Assembly: GCA_903813345.2 (NCBI GenBank)
Contig: CAIIXF020000004.1
Span: forward strand, 24,551,985-24,615,984
Source: Owenia fusiformis
Lineage: Eukaryota > Annelida > Polychaeta > Sabellida > Oweniidae
DNA length: 64,000 nt
Direction of reading: 5' to 3'
Positions 34,200-44,279 of the stretch are shown in pieces (the stretch's first letter is position 1; each line of letters starts with the position of its first letter). A model generated the notes under the pieces. That model worked only from the letters and a program-made list of their open reading frames with translations. It was not told where the DNA came from and ran no database searches. The translations under genes were made by a program, and so were the position numbers.

Positions 34200-35344
34200 T
34201 ACCCTTTGCATTCGTTTGACTTCCATTTCCAGAAAAGAGCGGACACTTTCTTTATCAGTAATAGACCCGCTAATGTAGGAGAGCTGTCAACACAACTGAT
34301 TAGAAGTGCTCCAAGCAGCTCTGTTGAAACTTGATGCTGTTTTCACCTCTAAAAAGATGTAGCCTTCTTGTAAATAAAATACAACCATCATTGTGCGCAA
34401 TTCCAGAGCGAAATATATTATAAATAAGACTGAATATATACTATGTTGTGGCACATGTCCGAGTGTGTTTCTCATCATGTAATTTTGAAATTATTCTCTA
34501 TTTTTTGAAGAAAGTGAGGGAATGCGCAAATCAGCATACACACTTTAATCAAAGGTGGTAGTTTATAGTCTGTATGAAATATCCTGCATTAAATCTCACG
34601 TATACTGTATACCAGTTCTTGAAATCAATTTAGTAGACTAAGTACATTAAGATACAAAGTGTACCAAAACAAACCAGACTGAAAAACAGCTGATTTTAGT
34701 CAAGGATTTTTGTGCATTATGAATTTATTATATAAATCGTCAAAACAACTAAAGCAATTAGTAAAACATTTTAGTGCATCAAACATCAACTTGGGTTAAA
34801 AAGTCAAATGCACCCATTATTCTAGCTATAAATTCAAATACAAAACGTTAAGATCTTGCACTGTTAGCCCATGACCTCCGAATCCCCATACATTTATGGA
34901 GCTTTCCTTGTTCTTTTCCCTAATTCTGTCATTTTGTGTGAATGTTTACTGGCGATCGAACATGTGAAGGAAGTTACTGTGATAGAATTAGGTCTCATGT
35001 AAAACTTAACTTAAACTGCAGGCATTGTTTATTACATTTATTCAGAATCAGGGACACAAGTTATTGAGTTACAGTGCCACTATGTATAACCTCAAAATCA
35101 TCCAGCGTCTATGCTGCTAGCATGCTGTAATACAATACTCTGTACTCAGAGTAGCAGGCCCTAATAGTGAATGGTAGGAGAGGAGTATAAGTTTCACGGG
35201 TAACGATGCTAGCGATGATAAGCAATCTCAGTAATGGGGCAATTAGAAGATAAGCCAATGTCTGACTTTCTGTATGGATTTCTGGTTATGACTTCTTAAA
35301 AGAGAGCTTCGTCTGTAGTTTAACTAGACTCTGCACGCAGGGTA
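34200..35344. mobile_element. 1145 bp TIR element with 9 bp target duplication
   Basis: Flanked by TTTTATATT at 34191-34199 and 35345-35353; units 1 and 3 have a single TTTTATATT there. Ends are TACCCTTTGCATTCG and the complement TACCCTGCGTGCAGAG. A 9 bp duplication suggests a Mutator-like non-autonomous element. Its terminal sequences also bound the hairpin element at 43789. No ORF. Confidence 0.8.
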
Positions 35345-35798
35345 TTTTATATTATAAGCATATTCCTCAAAATATTTCCAAACATTCTAAACTTGTATCT
35401 CAACTTAAACCCATCTGAATTGTGAAATAACTTTAAAAAAGTCACAAAGTCACATTTTTATAAAGTCGCTTGTATAGGAATCTAAATCTGAGATAGTGAC
35501 TGAGTTCCAATGAGCGCATGTGCGACTTTTATGTTGAATATGGAAAATTTTAATGGTTTCGATTATTCACACAACGAGACATCCATTGATGATTATATTT
35601 AATTCAGAGAAACAAATACAGGAGTTGATAACAACTAAAAAGAGTATCAGCGATATTTTTCGAATTTTTTGTATGTGCGCTTATTGGAATATCTAACTAT
35701 TTCCAGAATTTCAATAGTATAGTTTCTAAATAGCTAAATAAAGCTGAATAAAGCTGACATAATAGATGTCACCTTTGTTCATCTTGGGCCAACCTTCC

Positions 35799-35931
35799 TG
35801 TAATGATATCCAGTTTCTGGTATCATCTTGCTAACTGCCTTTGAGGTATTATGTTACTTGTACATGTGTGGGATTACAAATATACAACTTGGTCTTCTAA
35901 AGCTAGAACTTGTACTGTCCAGATCATTACA
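35799..35931 (+). repeat. 5' LTR
   Basis: 133 bp, starting TG and ending CA, identical by eye to the LTR at 40545-40677. No strong TATA box is visible in so short an LTR. Confidence 0.95.
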
Positions 35932-36001
35932 TGGTACTGCGTGGTGAAATATTTAATAATACAATACAAAAAATGGATTATTAGCATAGAAAGGCCTAAA
36001 A

Positions 36002-39000
36002 ATGATGATGAATAACATTCCGAAGCCAGAAAGGGTGGATTTCTCCAACAATTTGGAGAAACACTGGTTAAATTTCAGGAGTGAATTTGAGTTCTATCTA
36101 GATGCCCTTGGTGAAATCACAGACAAACAGAAGATAGGACTACTCGCTACCTGTGCTGGGCCCAAAGCCAGTCAACTGTTTAAGACATTCAAATTTGATA
36201 AAGATGAAGACTCTACAAATTATAAAGTTGTACTTCAACAATTTGACGCATACTGCATCCCAAAGCAGAATGAAACCTATGAACGTTATGTATTTCGGAT
36301 TAGATTACAGAAAAATGGAGAATCCTTTGAAGAATTCCTGTCAGATTTGAAGGTGAAAATCACCACATGCAAATATGGGACACTGGAAGATTCTATCTTA
36401 CGTGATCAGTTAGTAATCGGAGTCAACGATGACACGCTCCGAGAACGCCTATTAAGGCAAGATGATTTGACATTGACAAACTGTGAGAAAATTTGCAGAG
36501 CTGCAGAGCAAACCGTTGAAAGAATGAAGACATTTAAAAATGTTGAGACTACTGCGTCTGCGGACATCAACAACGTGACAACTACCCCAAGGATGATAAA
36601 AGACTGTTCACAATGTGGATATGATCATGCTATCCGTAAATGTCCAGCGTACGGACAAACGTGCAACAAATGCGGCAAGAGGAACCACTACTCATCTAAG
36701 TGTCACATCACGAAAGGTGCGCGACCCAAGGAGTATGGACGAAAAAAGCGACAATCAGGCCGCAGAAAACAGGTGAACATTGTAAATGATGAAAATGAAA
36801 CCGATAGCAGTGACTGTGAGTATTACATAAATTTTGTAAATGAACAACCTGAAGAACAGAACTCAGAAATCAGTGACAATGAACCATCACATGAGATCAA
36901 TGTTGTAAATGATGACAAATGGGTAGCTCCTTTGGTGGTCAATGGTGTTCTTATACCATTTAGACTAGATACAGGGGCCAATGCAAACATAATAAACCAA
37001 AGTGACTTGAAACAATTAAAATGCCCCCCTAACATATTCAACAGAAATACGAAATTGTATGATTACAACAAACAGCCTATTGAAACATTTGGGGTGTGTG
37101 TATTACAGGTTCAAGTAAAAGGCAAGTGTCACAGGGTCCACTTTGTCATTGTAAAAAACGGAATTTCGTTGCTTTGTGATAAAACATGTGACAAACTGGG
37201 TCTTGTGAAGCGTGTCTGGGTTGTCAATAACGATAGACCTGTTAAAGAGGTCAAAGAAATGAAAATGCCTAATGTGAAGAGTCCTGAGGAAAGTAACATG
37301 CATCACAATAGCAAATCACCTGCCACAAGGGTGGATAAATTGATAAATGATTATCCAAGTGCATTCAATTCAATTAGCAAGTTTGAGTCTATGCCTTTCA
37401 CATACAAGATATCTTTGGAAGAAAATGCACAACCAGTTATTCATGCCCCAAGGCATGTATCAGTGCCTATGAGAGGTAAAGTGCATAGTGAACTTTCAAG
37501 ACTTGAAACATTAGGCATCATAAGAAAGATTAATGACCCTACTGATTGGGTTAATAGCATGGTAGTTGTAAAGAAATCAAATGGTGATGTAAGATTATGT
37601 GTAGATCCTACAGATTTGAATAGGTCAATCAAAAGGGAACATTACCCAATACCAAAAAAGGATTTGATTATTAGTGAGATGAAAAATGCAAAGGTGTTTA
37701 GTAAGTTGGATGCTTCAAGTGGGTTTTTTCAAATTAAACTCCACCCTGAAAGTCAACCCCTCACAACCTTTAATAGTCCCTGGGGCAGGTACTGTTACCA
37801 ACGTCTCCCACAAGGTATATCTAGTAGCCCAGAGGTGTTCCATAAGGCAATGGAACAGGTAGTTGATGGTCTAGACGGTGTACGAGTATATATCGATGAT
37901 CTGATAATCTGGGGAGAAAATGCAACTGAGCATGACATGCGCTTAAAAATGGTCATGGAAAGGCTGGTCAAATTCAATGTCAAGTTAAATAAAGGAAAAT
38001 GTCAAATTGGTGAATCAGAAATTACCTTTTTGGGAGAGAAACTAACTCAAAATGGAGTTCAACTTGATGAAGGTAGGATAGATACAATCACTAATTTAGA
38101 GAGTCCAAAAGACAAAACTGGACTTCAAAGAATATTTGGGGTGATTAATTACGCTGGAAAATTCATCCCTAATTTGTCTGCAAGAACAACTCACATGAGG
38201 AAGCTTTTAGAATCTCAAGTTATCTGGAAATGGGAAAGCAATCATGAGCAAGAGTTCCAAGACATAAAAAAGGTCATAAGTTCATCCCCAGTGTTAGCCT
38301 ATTTTGACCCTCTAAGGAAAACAAGAGTTTCAACAGATTCCAGTAAGGACTCACTAGGGATGGTTCTTATGCAACAGCATGGTACTGATTGGAAGCCAGT
38401 GGCTTATGGTAGCAAATCCCTTACAGAATGTCAAAAAAGATGGGCCCAGATAGAAAAAGAATGTTTGGGATTAGTTGAAGGGTGTAACAAATTTCATGAA
38501 TACATATATGGGATGGATAAAATTGAACTTGAAACAGACCATAAGCCCTTGATACCAATATCCCAGAAAAATTTGAATGACATGACCCCAAGGTTACAAA
38601 GGTTGTTCATGAAACTGCAGAAATATGATTATACAATGATATACACCCCTGGAAAAAACTTGGTACTAGCAGACGCCCTCAGTAGAGCAAGTTTCAGAAC
38701 AAAAAGATCAGAACCAAGAATTTCAAAACTAGATATCCAGGTAGAAAATCAAGTGAACATGATATTTAGTGAAATACCTGTCTCAGAGAACATTATGAGA
38801 AAAATCCAAATAGAAACAAGGAAAGACCCCATATTATCCAAGATTATTGATTATGTAAGAAATGGTTGGGAAAAGGGGTCAGAGAAAATATACTCCCAAA
38901 TGAAACATGAAATTACTGTAGTGGATGATATTCTTTTGAAAGGGCAAACAGTAATTATCCCCAAAAGCATGAGGAAGGAAATATTAAATAGGGTCCATGA

Positions 39001-39025
39001 AGGTCACTTGGGAGTAGAAAAGTGA
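36002..39025 (+). CDS. Gypsy gag-pol polyprotein (gag, protease, RT, RNase H, start of integrase)
   Basis: 1007 codons in one frame with no gag-pol shift. Residues 1-190 are capsid-like gag. About 202-236 hold two CCHC zinc knuckles (CSQCGYDHAIRKCP and CNKCGKRNHYSSKC). The protease motif LDTGAN lies near 322, reverse transcriptase with YIDD near 630, and RNase H beginning STDSSKDSLG near 777. The frame reaches the first two histidines of the integrase zinc finger and stops at TGA 39023-39025. The same frame then stays open to 40099 through the rest of integrase. Single-ORF gag-pol is common in this group. The stop probably disables the copy unless it is read through. Confidence 0.93.
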   Translation: MMMNNIPKPERVDFSNNLEKHWLNFRSEFEFYLDALGEITDKQKIGLLATCAGPKASQLFKTFKFDKDEDSTNYKVVLQQFDAYCIPKQNETYERYVFRIRLQKNGESFEEFLSDLKVKITTCKYGTLEDSILRDQLVIGVNDDTLRERLLRQDDLTLTNCEKICRAAEQTVERMKTFKNVETTASADINNVTTTPRMIKDCSQCGYDHAIRKCPAYGQTCNKCGKRNHYSSKCHITKGARPKEYGRKKRQSGRRKQVNIVNDENETDSSDCEYYINFVNEQPEEQNSEISDNEPSHEINVVNDDKWVAPLVVNGVLIPFRLDTGANANIINQSDLKQLKCPPNIFNRNTKLYDYNKQPIETFGVCVLQVQVKGKCHRVHFVIVKNGISLLCDKTCDKLGLVKRVWVVNNDRPVKEVKEMKMPNVKSPEESNMHHNSKSPATRVDKLINDYPSAFNSISKFESMPFTYKISLEENAQPVIHAPRHVSVPMRGKVHSELSRLETLGIIRKINDPTDWVNSMVVVKKSNGDVRLCVDPTDLNRSIKREHYPIPKKDLIISEMKNAKVFSKLDASSGFFQIKLHPESQPLTTFNSPWGRYCYQRLPQGISSSPEVFHKAMEQVVDGLDGVRVYIDDLIIWGENATEHDMRLKMVMERLVKFNVKLNKGKCQIGESEITFLGEKLTQNGVQLDEGRIDTITNLESPKDKTGLQRIFGVINYAGKFIPNLSARTTHMRKLLESQVIWKWESNHEQEFQDIKKVISSSPVLAYFDPLRKTRVSTDSSKDSLGMVLMQQHGTDWKPVAYGSKSLTECQKRWAQIEKECLGLVEGCNKFHEYIYGMDKIELETDHKPLIPISQKNLNDMTPRLQRLFMKLQKYDYTMIYTPGKNLVLADALSRASFRTKRSEPRISKLDIQVENQVNMIFSEIPVSENIMRKIQIETRKDPILSKIIDYVRNGWEKGSEKIYSQMKHEITVVDDILLKGQTVIIPKSMRKEILNRVHEGHLGVEK

Positions 39026-40099
39026 AAGCGAATAGCTAGAAAATCAGTATACTGGCCAGGCATTAATAATGACATCTCAGACATGATAGGAAAGTGCGAA
39101 ACATGTCTTGAGCTGAGGTACAACAATGCAAAACAGCCATTGATAAATGGTGACAAAACAAAAGGCCCCTGGGAAAAGGTTGCAATAGACCTTTTCAAGC
39201 TCTTTGATAAGGACTATCTTTTAGTGACTGATTATTTCTCAAACTACCCAGAATGTGTTCATCTGTCAAGTACAAAGGCAAAAACAATAATCAGTCACAT
39301 AAAGTCAATATTTGCAAGATTCGGAATTCCCTTGAAAGTGAGAATTGATAATGCTACTATGTTTGAATCAAGAGAATTCAAGGAATTTGCAGACACCTAT
39401 GAATTTGATTTGTCATTCAGTAGTCCTTTCCATAGCCAGGGTAACGGAAAGGCAGAAAATGGGGTCAAAATAGTAAAAAGGCTGATGAAAAAAGCAATTC
39501 GCAGCAATACTGACCCACATCTGGCCCTGTTAGCATACAGGAATGCCCCATTAGAGTGTGGTAAGTCACCAGCAGAGCTCTTAATGGGGAGACCATTAAG
39601 AACTCGATTACCATCTGCAATACAGGCCAACGATAGATTTACCAATATAGAGAAAAGTAAAGCCCTGCAGAAGGAGAAGCAGAAAAAATATTACGACAAA
39701 AACACGAAGCAACTTTCAGAGTTAGAAAACAATCAGACGGTTAGACTGAAAAGAAACCCGAAAGATAAATGGGATGTAAAAGCCAGAGTTGTCGCAAAAG
39801 TTTCCTCCAGATCTTACAAGGTAGAAACAGAAAGAGGGAAACTTTTTAGAAGGGATAGGAGAGAGCTCCTGGCATCAAAGGAGCCATTTAATGAGATAAT
39901 GTGTCAAGACCTAGATATACAAACAAGACCTCCCACTCCTTGTCCCCCTAATTCCCATGAAACAAATCAATCCCCATCACCTGTTCCAACTAGTAACAGG
40001 TTCAGTCCCTTATTAAACATAGATGTGGAGCATCCAGCTACTGAATTAAGGAGGTCTGGCAGAGTGTCTAAACCAGTTAACAGACTCTGTTACAATTAA
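39026..40099 (+). pseudogene. Gypsy integrase remainder, separated by an in-frame stop
   Basis: Continues in the same frame after the TGA, with the first internal ATG at 39083. It has the two zinc-finger cysteines (GKCETC), then the catalytic core with the three acidic residues (in VAIDLF, RIDNATMF and GNGKAENG, the last two about 36 residues apart), and a basic C-terminus ending RRSGRVSKPVNRL. No chromodomain was seen. The frame is otherwise open, so the only visible damage to pol is the single stop. Confidence 0.9.
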
Positions 40100-40544
40100 T
40101 GACTTTTGATCAGTTAACTGGTTATTTAGACACTTGATACTTGTTATTAAGATACTTTGATAATTTCAAAGATACTTAAATCACATGGGATATTAAAAAA
40201 AAATGAGAGTGTATCTAAAACATAAACTTTCGAAACTAGTGACTCCTATATTGTAACATAAAGCTTTCGAAATTAGTGACATCTATATTGCCTTTTTTAT
40301 AATCATTCAAACTTTGAAACATTTTTCTGAGACACTTTGAGATGGTTAAAGATACTTACAATATTGTATGAATAAAAGGTGATTATAGGGTGCAGTTTAA
40401 ACATCAACAATTTGTAGATTATTAGTGTGCTATGAATAGAATTAATGTACAATCATTCATAGATTATTGTTTAAGAAAAGTCTTTATTATGATTGATCAT
40501 TTGTATTATTTTATATTCCTTTACATTCTTTAGAAAAAGGGAGA

Positions 40545-40677
40545 TGTAATGATATCCAGTTTCTGGTATCATCTTGCTAACTGCCTTTGAGGTATTATGT
40601 TACTTGTACATGTGTGGGATTACAAATATACAACTTGGTCTTCTAAAGCTAGAACTTGTACTGTCCAGATCATTACA
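40545..40677 (+). repeat. 3' LTR
   Basis: 133 bp copy of the 5' LTR, directly after the purine tract AGAAAAAGGGAGA at 40532-40544 and followed by the CTTCC target duplication. Confidence 0.95.
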
Positions 40678-41314
40678 CTTCCATTGAGTTCTATGCTAAA
40701 AGCTTGCAATAGTCACTTAATTTCATGATTTATCAAAGAGTATTAGTTAAATCTGTCTGAAATTTGAATGGCATACTATTAAATGACCCTGTCAATGAAC
40801 ATATTGTGATTAAACAAGAAAATGTTGGTTGTCATACGATTAAACCATGGTTTTAAAGAATTATAGCATAACATCAATGGAGATTTGGCCCAAGTTTTTT
40901 TAAATGTCGTGGAGAATGATTTAAATGTGTAAATCAAAGCTATTATTGTAGGAAACATATCACTGAATTCAAATATGCTATTAAAAAGAAAGAAAAGTAA
41001 GTCATTAGAGGTAAAATGTGCAAATCTCTTAAAACCTCATGAAAAAACGAGAATTAGCGAGATTTCAAAATCATTTAGAAACTCCTCTATTGGAAATCGC
41101 ACTGTGCGCTAGTTGGAACGTAAAAAATATTGGAAAACTATTGAAGGGTCGTTCAACAGAAATCACAGCCGTTTGAATGCAGATCAGTAAAAAGTAGAAT
41201 TCGGTCAATCGGAGCATTTTTAGAGAGAATGGTCGATTAACTTTTGACAACTTGAAATTATCATTTTTTAACAATTCTTCACAATTAGTACATAAATCCA
41301 TGTATCAAAAAGCA

Positions 41315-41715
41315 AAAGTCTTTTCTGGGTCACCGCGAATGGCATGATTTCCTCGAGTCTCTTCAGTTGCATGGCAACCATACTGGGACCGATTCGCGTC
41401 GTTCCACTACTGCCCTTGGTGGGGGCCCGCTACCATACTATATGACTCCCGGAGTTTACTAAAGCACGTTAGTGGAGGAACCAACCACAGTCTCACAATC
41501 TGTCTCCGGCAAGAGCTGCCAGAGGACCAACCCATGCCAAGGGCCAGTAAACGGTTGGACCTTCGGACCGGGTGTCCGTAGTGACAATGATCAACAACTC
41601 CGTACCTGGGGCTCGAACGCGGGACCTCCGTATCCCACGACGTTCAACCGCAAGGTAGCCTCAGTCTACGCCACTAGGCTACCCTGCTTAGGTGTCAGAA
41701 CTGCTAGAAAATAAT
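41315..41715 (-). mobile_element. tRNA-derived SINE, unit 2 copy
   Basis: Close copy of 23880-24285, with A box TAGCCTAGTGG and B box GCGTTCGAGCC on the - strand and the same flanking sequence. Confidence 0.72.
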
Positions 41716-42335
41716 ATAGTTGTTACAATTATTTTGCTTGGCTGAACATGGAACTAATACCCATACTTAATAAGTCCAATATCTAAATGGTTTACTCGGG
41801 ATAGAAGTTTGAAAGCAGTTCCAAACGACCTCCAATTCAAGATTCACCATCAACTCTTGCAAATGTGTACGAGCTGTAACATGATCATGTAAATAGATGG
41901 TAAAAGAAATCGAGACCCAACTATGAATATCAGGAAGGGGAAAATATTCCAATTATAAGACTTATTTGGAACGTTGTTGCATTTGTGCTCAAATATTAAT
42001 TACGTCTCAAAGAAAATGAAAAGGCACCGCCAGCTGACGAGTGGAAACAACGTTCCGTATAAAGATATGCCAATATTGGTCAATACCACGATAAATGAAT
42101 AGATTTGGGTGAATTGCGTCAAGGAAAAATTAGCTATTATGGCAAATTACTTCAAGAACAATCCGATTGCGTTAATTACGAACACGGGATTACGACATGT
42201 AGAACGAATCGTATTCATATATTTCAGATTCACTCCATTTCATAGTTTTTTGAAATGACTTGAATTAGTTCATTTCCGCTGAGATGTCTCTGATTTCCGA
42301 GAGAAACGATTGGCCTTGGATAAAACTCTCTTTCT

Positions 42336-42363
42336 CGTCGTCGTCGTCGTCGTCGTCGTCTAC
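42336..42363. repeat. (TCG)n microsatellite, unit 2
   Basis: Shorter version of the triplet run found in units 1 and 3. Confidence 0.88.
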
Positions 42364-42381
42364 GTCTGTCGTCACCTTGTT

Positions 42382-42434
42382 TTAGATCCATGTATCATTT
42401 TATTGGTTATAATACCTATCTAATAGTTCTTCAA
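42382..42434 (-). pseudogene. Residual amine oxidase exon end, unit 2
   Basis: Only the last 17 or so codons and stop of the amine oxidase exon remain (ending NDTWI). Homology to units 1 and 3 ends abruptly at 42434 inside the codons for EELL, and unrelated sequence follows. This marks the right breakpoint of unit 2. Confidence 0.75.
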
Positions 42435-43480
42435 GATTTTTATTTCATTTGAAAGATAATATACGATTATTGATTTAGGAAATATAACATTTTTGGCACC
42501 CCCTAAGTCACTTTGACCTCGATTTGACCTTTGTGGTGGGAGGTCTATTTGGTCTTTCGAATTAGTGTTATAAAAAAGGTTGCAGACATTAGGATATTGT
42601 ATCATTGATCACTAATGCGTTTCTTTAATCAGTTGATCAAACCTGTACGTATTGTCGTATTGCACGGTACACGTTGTTATTTGGAAATCGGTCGTCTATA
42701 TCGTTCGAGACATAAGAAAAGTGAAAATGATTTGTGTCGAGATTGGAAAGATCGGCATTCCATGGTGATTTTAAATGATGAAAATCATTCGAACATTTTA
42801 AGCACATTAAAAAGGTATCAGCTGGGGTTTTAAGCTTGCATATAAAATCGATATAAAATCGAAACGCCAACCTATATGTACGTATGACCAATCGCCCATA
42901 CAAATGCGTCGCTTAATAAATATTTCCGTTCACATATAGGTTGTGAAAACATTGCAAGCTTAAAATTTCTATTGCCATAAAATGACGTTTTACGATCATA
43001 AAATAGGCGTTTTGATATAGAAGCTTTGACACAATATTGTTTCATATTTTTGGCGGGATTTTTTGGCGTAGTGTTGAATTAACACCTTCCTACGCCCCTG
43101 CACGGTAGTCAGGTTCTCAAAAATACAGCCTTTGTTTTAATCCCCCTTCCATCCGATCCCCCTCCTCCATCCCGTTTTAATTATTTTCAATTTTTTTATA
43201 TAATGTATAGTAATTTGTTTTACAAAACCAACAATGACAATTGTTAATTGATGATAACTTCACTTACAAGTATTTATTGCAGGTCGTGTAGACCCCTGTT
43301 GCTTTAGTTATAGCCAAAACATTGGCATTTGCACATTGGCGACGCTGCGCCTTTTTTAATAGATCTTTTACCTTACAAGTCAATCAGTTAAAGTCAATCA
43401 GTTAACATATTTCCCCGTACACTGCGCCTATTCATTTAGCAATTCAATAGTAAACTTTCTGTTAAAGAATTAAAAACTCC
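42435..43480. other. Unique noncoding stretch with nested inverted repeats
   Basis: No gene recognised on either strand. At 42828-42965 a hairpin has outer arms TTTTAAGCTTGCA and TGCAAGCTTAAAA and inner arms CAACCTATATGT and ACATATAGGTTG. GACCTCGATTTGACCTTTG near 42510 is a loose direct repeat. Confidence 0.5.
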
Positions 43481-43590
43481 AAGATTTCTTGAATTTTCTA
43501 CCGAAAATCAGCTACTCCCCCCACCATCCGATTCTTCCGATCACCGGGCGTGCACCTAAAAGTGATTCATTCATCGGATATGTGCTATCT

Positions 43591-43645
43591 CTAAACAAGC
43601 GGTGCGGATATCTTCACTTTACGGATATCCGCACCGCTTGTTTAG
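43591..43645. repeat. Perfect 22 bp hairpin
   Basis: The arm CTAAACAAGCGGTGCGGATA plus TC pairs perfectly with 43624-43645 across an 11 nt loop. Related single-arm motifs (TATCCGCACC, ATCCGCACCACTTGTTT) recur at about 47217-47250, as if both belong to one repeat family or bound a larger element. Confidence 0.8.
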
Positions 43646-43788
43646 GTAGTATATTTTTGTTTAGTGTTTCCCATTGTGTATAATATCACACAGAAATCTT
43701 TCCAGAAAACTGTCAAATGCAAATATAATTTGTATTGATAGGTTTATCTCGATCACCAATATTGAATGAATCTTTTTACGCTGTCAAA

Positions 43789-44247
43789 TACCCTGCGTGC
43801 AGAGTCTAGAGTCCATTTCACTGCTTCATTTCGTCAGTAGAACGGCAAAAATAAGAAATTGGGAGACCATTGTGCAATAATATATGGAAAAGTATATTCA
43901 TAATGTACATGAATGACATTTGTATATCTTGGATTGCTTCTAGTTTGGCTTATAAAGTGTGTGGCCTCTTATATTTGGATGTTTCTCTGCCATGTTATTT
44001 TCAATAAGATTAACATGGCTGAAATTCTTCAAATTACAAGACGGCACAGGCTTATTGCACAAAAAACTAAAAAATCTGAAATATACAAATGTCATTCATG
44101 TACATTATGAATATACTTTTCCATATATTATTGCACAATGGTCTCCCAATTTCTTATTTTTGCCGTTCTACTGATGAAATGAAGCAGTGAAATGGACTCT
44201 AGTTAGACGAAGCTCTCTTTTAAGAAGTGAAGTCAAACGAATGATAG
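43789..44247. mobile_element. Fold-back element with 121 nt arms
   Basis: Arms 43807-43927 and 44081-44201 are complementary over 121 nt with one mismatch, separated by 153 nt. The outer ends match the 1145 bp element at 34200 in reverse orientation (TACCCTGCGTGCAGAGTCTA here against its complement there; GAAGTCAAACGAATG against CATTCGTTTGACTTC). TATTGAATGA occurs on both sides (43760 and 44248), possibly a target duplication. Confidence 0.8.
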
Positions 44248-44279
44248 TATTGAATGATTTAAACAGTAAGCTAAGAAGC

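Larger units (their letters stand above)
35799..40677 (+). mobile_element. Ty3/gypsy LTR retrotransposon, near-complete
   Basis: A 4879 bp element with two 133 bp LTRs, flanked by the 5 bp target duplication CTTCC (35794-35798 and 40678-40682). LTRs begin TGTAATGAT and end ATCATTACA, a perfect 9 bp inverted repeat. A TGG-starting primer-binding site follows the 5' LTR at 35932, and a purine tract (AGAAAAAGGGAGA) precedes the 3' LTR. Domain order gag, protease, reverse transcriptase, RNase H, integrase is the gypsy order. Gag and RT style suggest the Mag-like clade of animals. There is no env. The LTRs look identical by eye, so insertion was recent. One in-frame stop interrupts pol. Confidence 0.95.
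35716..41088. mobile_element. Nested insertion in unit 2 (outer element about 490 bp)
   Basis: Relative to unit 1, where TTTCAATTGGAAATC is continuous, unit 2 has an insertion between TTTCAAT (35715) and ATTGGAAATC (41089). Its ends are AGTATAGTTTCTAAAT and ATTTAGAAACTCCTCT, giving a short inverted repeat TTTCTAAAT/ATTTAGAAA. Removing the gypsy element inside leaves roughly 490 bp, so a small element was invaded by the retrotransposon. Confidence 0.65.
27177..42434. repeat. Segmental duplication unit 2 (15.3 kb with insertions)
   Basis: Collinear with unit 1 from 27177 to 42434, where similarity stops inside the amine oxidase terminal exon. Unit-2-specific insertions are a 314 bp piggyBac-like MITE (33023), a 1145 bp TIR element (34200) and a nested insertion with a gypsy element (35716-41088). 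Confidence 0.85.
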
